30,219 nucleotides of DNA. It comes from an uncultured Bacilli bacterium (GTDB lineage Bacteria > Bacillota_I > Bacilli_A > RF39 > UBA660). The DNA lies in assembly GCA_934098745.1 (NCBI GenBank), contig CAKOPG010000017.1, positions 1 through 30,219 on the forward strand, given 5' to 3'. The translations under genes were made by a program, and so were the position numbers. The notes under the pieces are model-generated. The model was not told the origin of the DNA. It did not search any database and was given only the letters and a program-made list of their open reading frames with translations. Below, piece by piece: positions 29,708 to 30,219 of the stretch; position 1 is the stretch's first letter, and every line of letters starts with the position of its first letter.

Positions 29708-30067
29708 ATGGATGAAATCAAAGTTGGAGATATTATAGAGGTTGTTGTTACAGGTATTCAAAAGTATGGAGCTTTTGTTTTAATTAATGGTAAATATGAT
29801 GGATTAATTCATATATCTGAAATATCTAGTGGGTATGTTAAAAATATTAATGATTATATTAAGATTAAGGATAAAATTTATGCACAGGTAGTTGACATTG
29901 ATAAGGATAGTAATAAATTTAAGTTAAGTATTAAAAATATTGATTATCGTAATGATGGCAAAGTTATTAGTGATGAAGATGACTATATGACGGGATTTGA
30001 GCCTTTAAAAGAACACTTAGAATTATGGATTAATGACAAGATAAAAGAAATTATGGATAAAATGTAA
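29708..30067 (+). CDS. Single S1-domain RNA-binding protein (YugI/CvfD-like)
   Basis: This 119-aa protein has one S1 domain in residues 1-75: VGDIIEVVVTGIQKYGAFVLI, then GLIHISEIS and VVDIDKDSNKFKLSIK, the standard order. A roughly 45-aa acidic-to-helical tail follows. Small S1 proteins of this kind (YugI, general stress protein 13, CvfD) bind ribosomes or mRNA in other Firmicutes. GAGGA precedes the ATG. It is the last protein gene before the tRNA locus. The family is clear; the exact role is not. Confidence 0.9.
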   Translation: MDEIKVGDIIEVVVTGIQKYGAFVLINGKYDGLIHISEISSGYVKNINDYIKIKDKIYAQVVDIDKDSNKFKLSIKNIDYRNDGKVISDEDDYMTGFEPLKEHLELWINDKIKEIMDKM

Positions 30068-30076
30068 AAAAAATGG

Positions 30077-30105
30077 TTGACATAAAAAAAAACTCGTGGT
30101 ATATT
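30077..30105 (+). promoter_or_regulatory. Promoter of the tRNA-Val locus
   Basis: TTGACA at 30077-30082, a 17-bp spacer ending TGG (extended TG), TATATT at 30100-30105. The start should be about 35 bases before tRNA-Val. Confidence 0.85.
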
Positions 30106-30145
30106 ATTAACTGTCAGTGCAACGAATGTCTGATGGTTATCTATC

Positions 30146-30219
30146 GGGCGATTAGCTCAGTTGGTTAGAGCACCTGCCTTACAAGCAGGGGGTCATAGGT
30201 TCGAGTCCTATATCGCCCA
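30146..30219 (+). tRNA. tRNA-Val (anticodon TAC), cut at the window edge
   Basis: The acceptor GGGCGAT pairs with ATCGCCC, the anticodon loop is CTTACAA (TAC), and the T-arm TAGG-TTCGAGT-CCTA is present. The window ends at the discriminator A, so an encoded CCA and any further tRNAs lie beyond it. Confidence 0.96.

Overview
This is an AT-rich, gene-dense chromosomal segment with short intergenic gaps. It carries Gram-positive signatures: thioredoxin reductase, RNase HIII, RbgA, a T-box riboswitch, consensus TTGACA/TATAAT promoters and strong GGAGG ribosome binding sites. It also carries endospore genes (YqfC, YqfD, a SigF/SigG-type sigma factor, SirA, and probably a YutH/CotS-like coat protein). 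The best fit is a low-GC member of the Bacilli close to the Mollicutes/Erysipelotrichia branch, such as an uncultured gut RF39-like lineage that keeps part of the sporulation programme. That placement is inferred from gene content; no marker was compared with a database. No phage, transposon, CRISPR array or defence island was seen.

Layout: 68-2215 (minus) is a yvlD-like, lgt, trxB operon. 2480-4089 (minus) holds cvpA, trxA and rpsP-khpA, with rnhC divergent at 4175. 5194-6237 is an orphan MFS-like transporter. 6551-10260 is cmk-alaS under a T-box leader whose specifier codon reads GCU (alanine). 10273-12964 is tkt, sirA and yneF, the same order as in Bacillus subtilis. 13189-15691 is a ribosome and secretion operon: rplS, lepB, rbgA, DUF177 and rpmF (L32, only 59 codons). 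15854-16841 holds two uncharacterised genes.

16900-19559 is a compact sporulation operon: a SpoIIAA-like STAS protein, a forespore-type sigma factor, a small XRE regulator, YqfC and YqfD. 19624-21385 holds a surface protein and a thioredoxin-like lipoprotein. 21519-23990 is a fused MacB-like ABC transporter whose promoter is covered by a long palindrome. 24196-26126 holds secG, an archaeal/eukaryotic-type proS, and tRNA-Pro(TGG) and tRNA-Ala(TGC). 26262-28295 is topA. 28418-30067 holds a probable spore coat pseudokinase, a NifU C-terminal-type protein and a single-S1-domain protein, and the window ends inside a tRNA locus that starts with tRNA-Val(TAC).

The most interesting signals concern sporulation. 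Perfect TTTTGTCGAA (Spo0A-box) motifs sit just upstream of both sirA and the sigma operon. The STAS protein lacks the SpoIIAA phosphorylatable serine, and no SpoIIAB gene lies between it and the sigma factor. The alanine T-box can be checked against the tRNA-Ala in this same window: specifier GCU, and an antiterminator UGGU complementary to the ACCA end.
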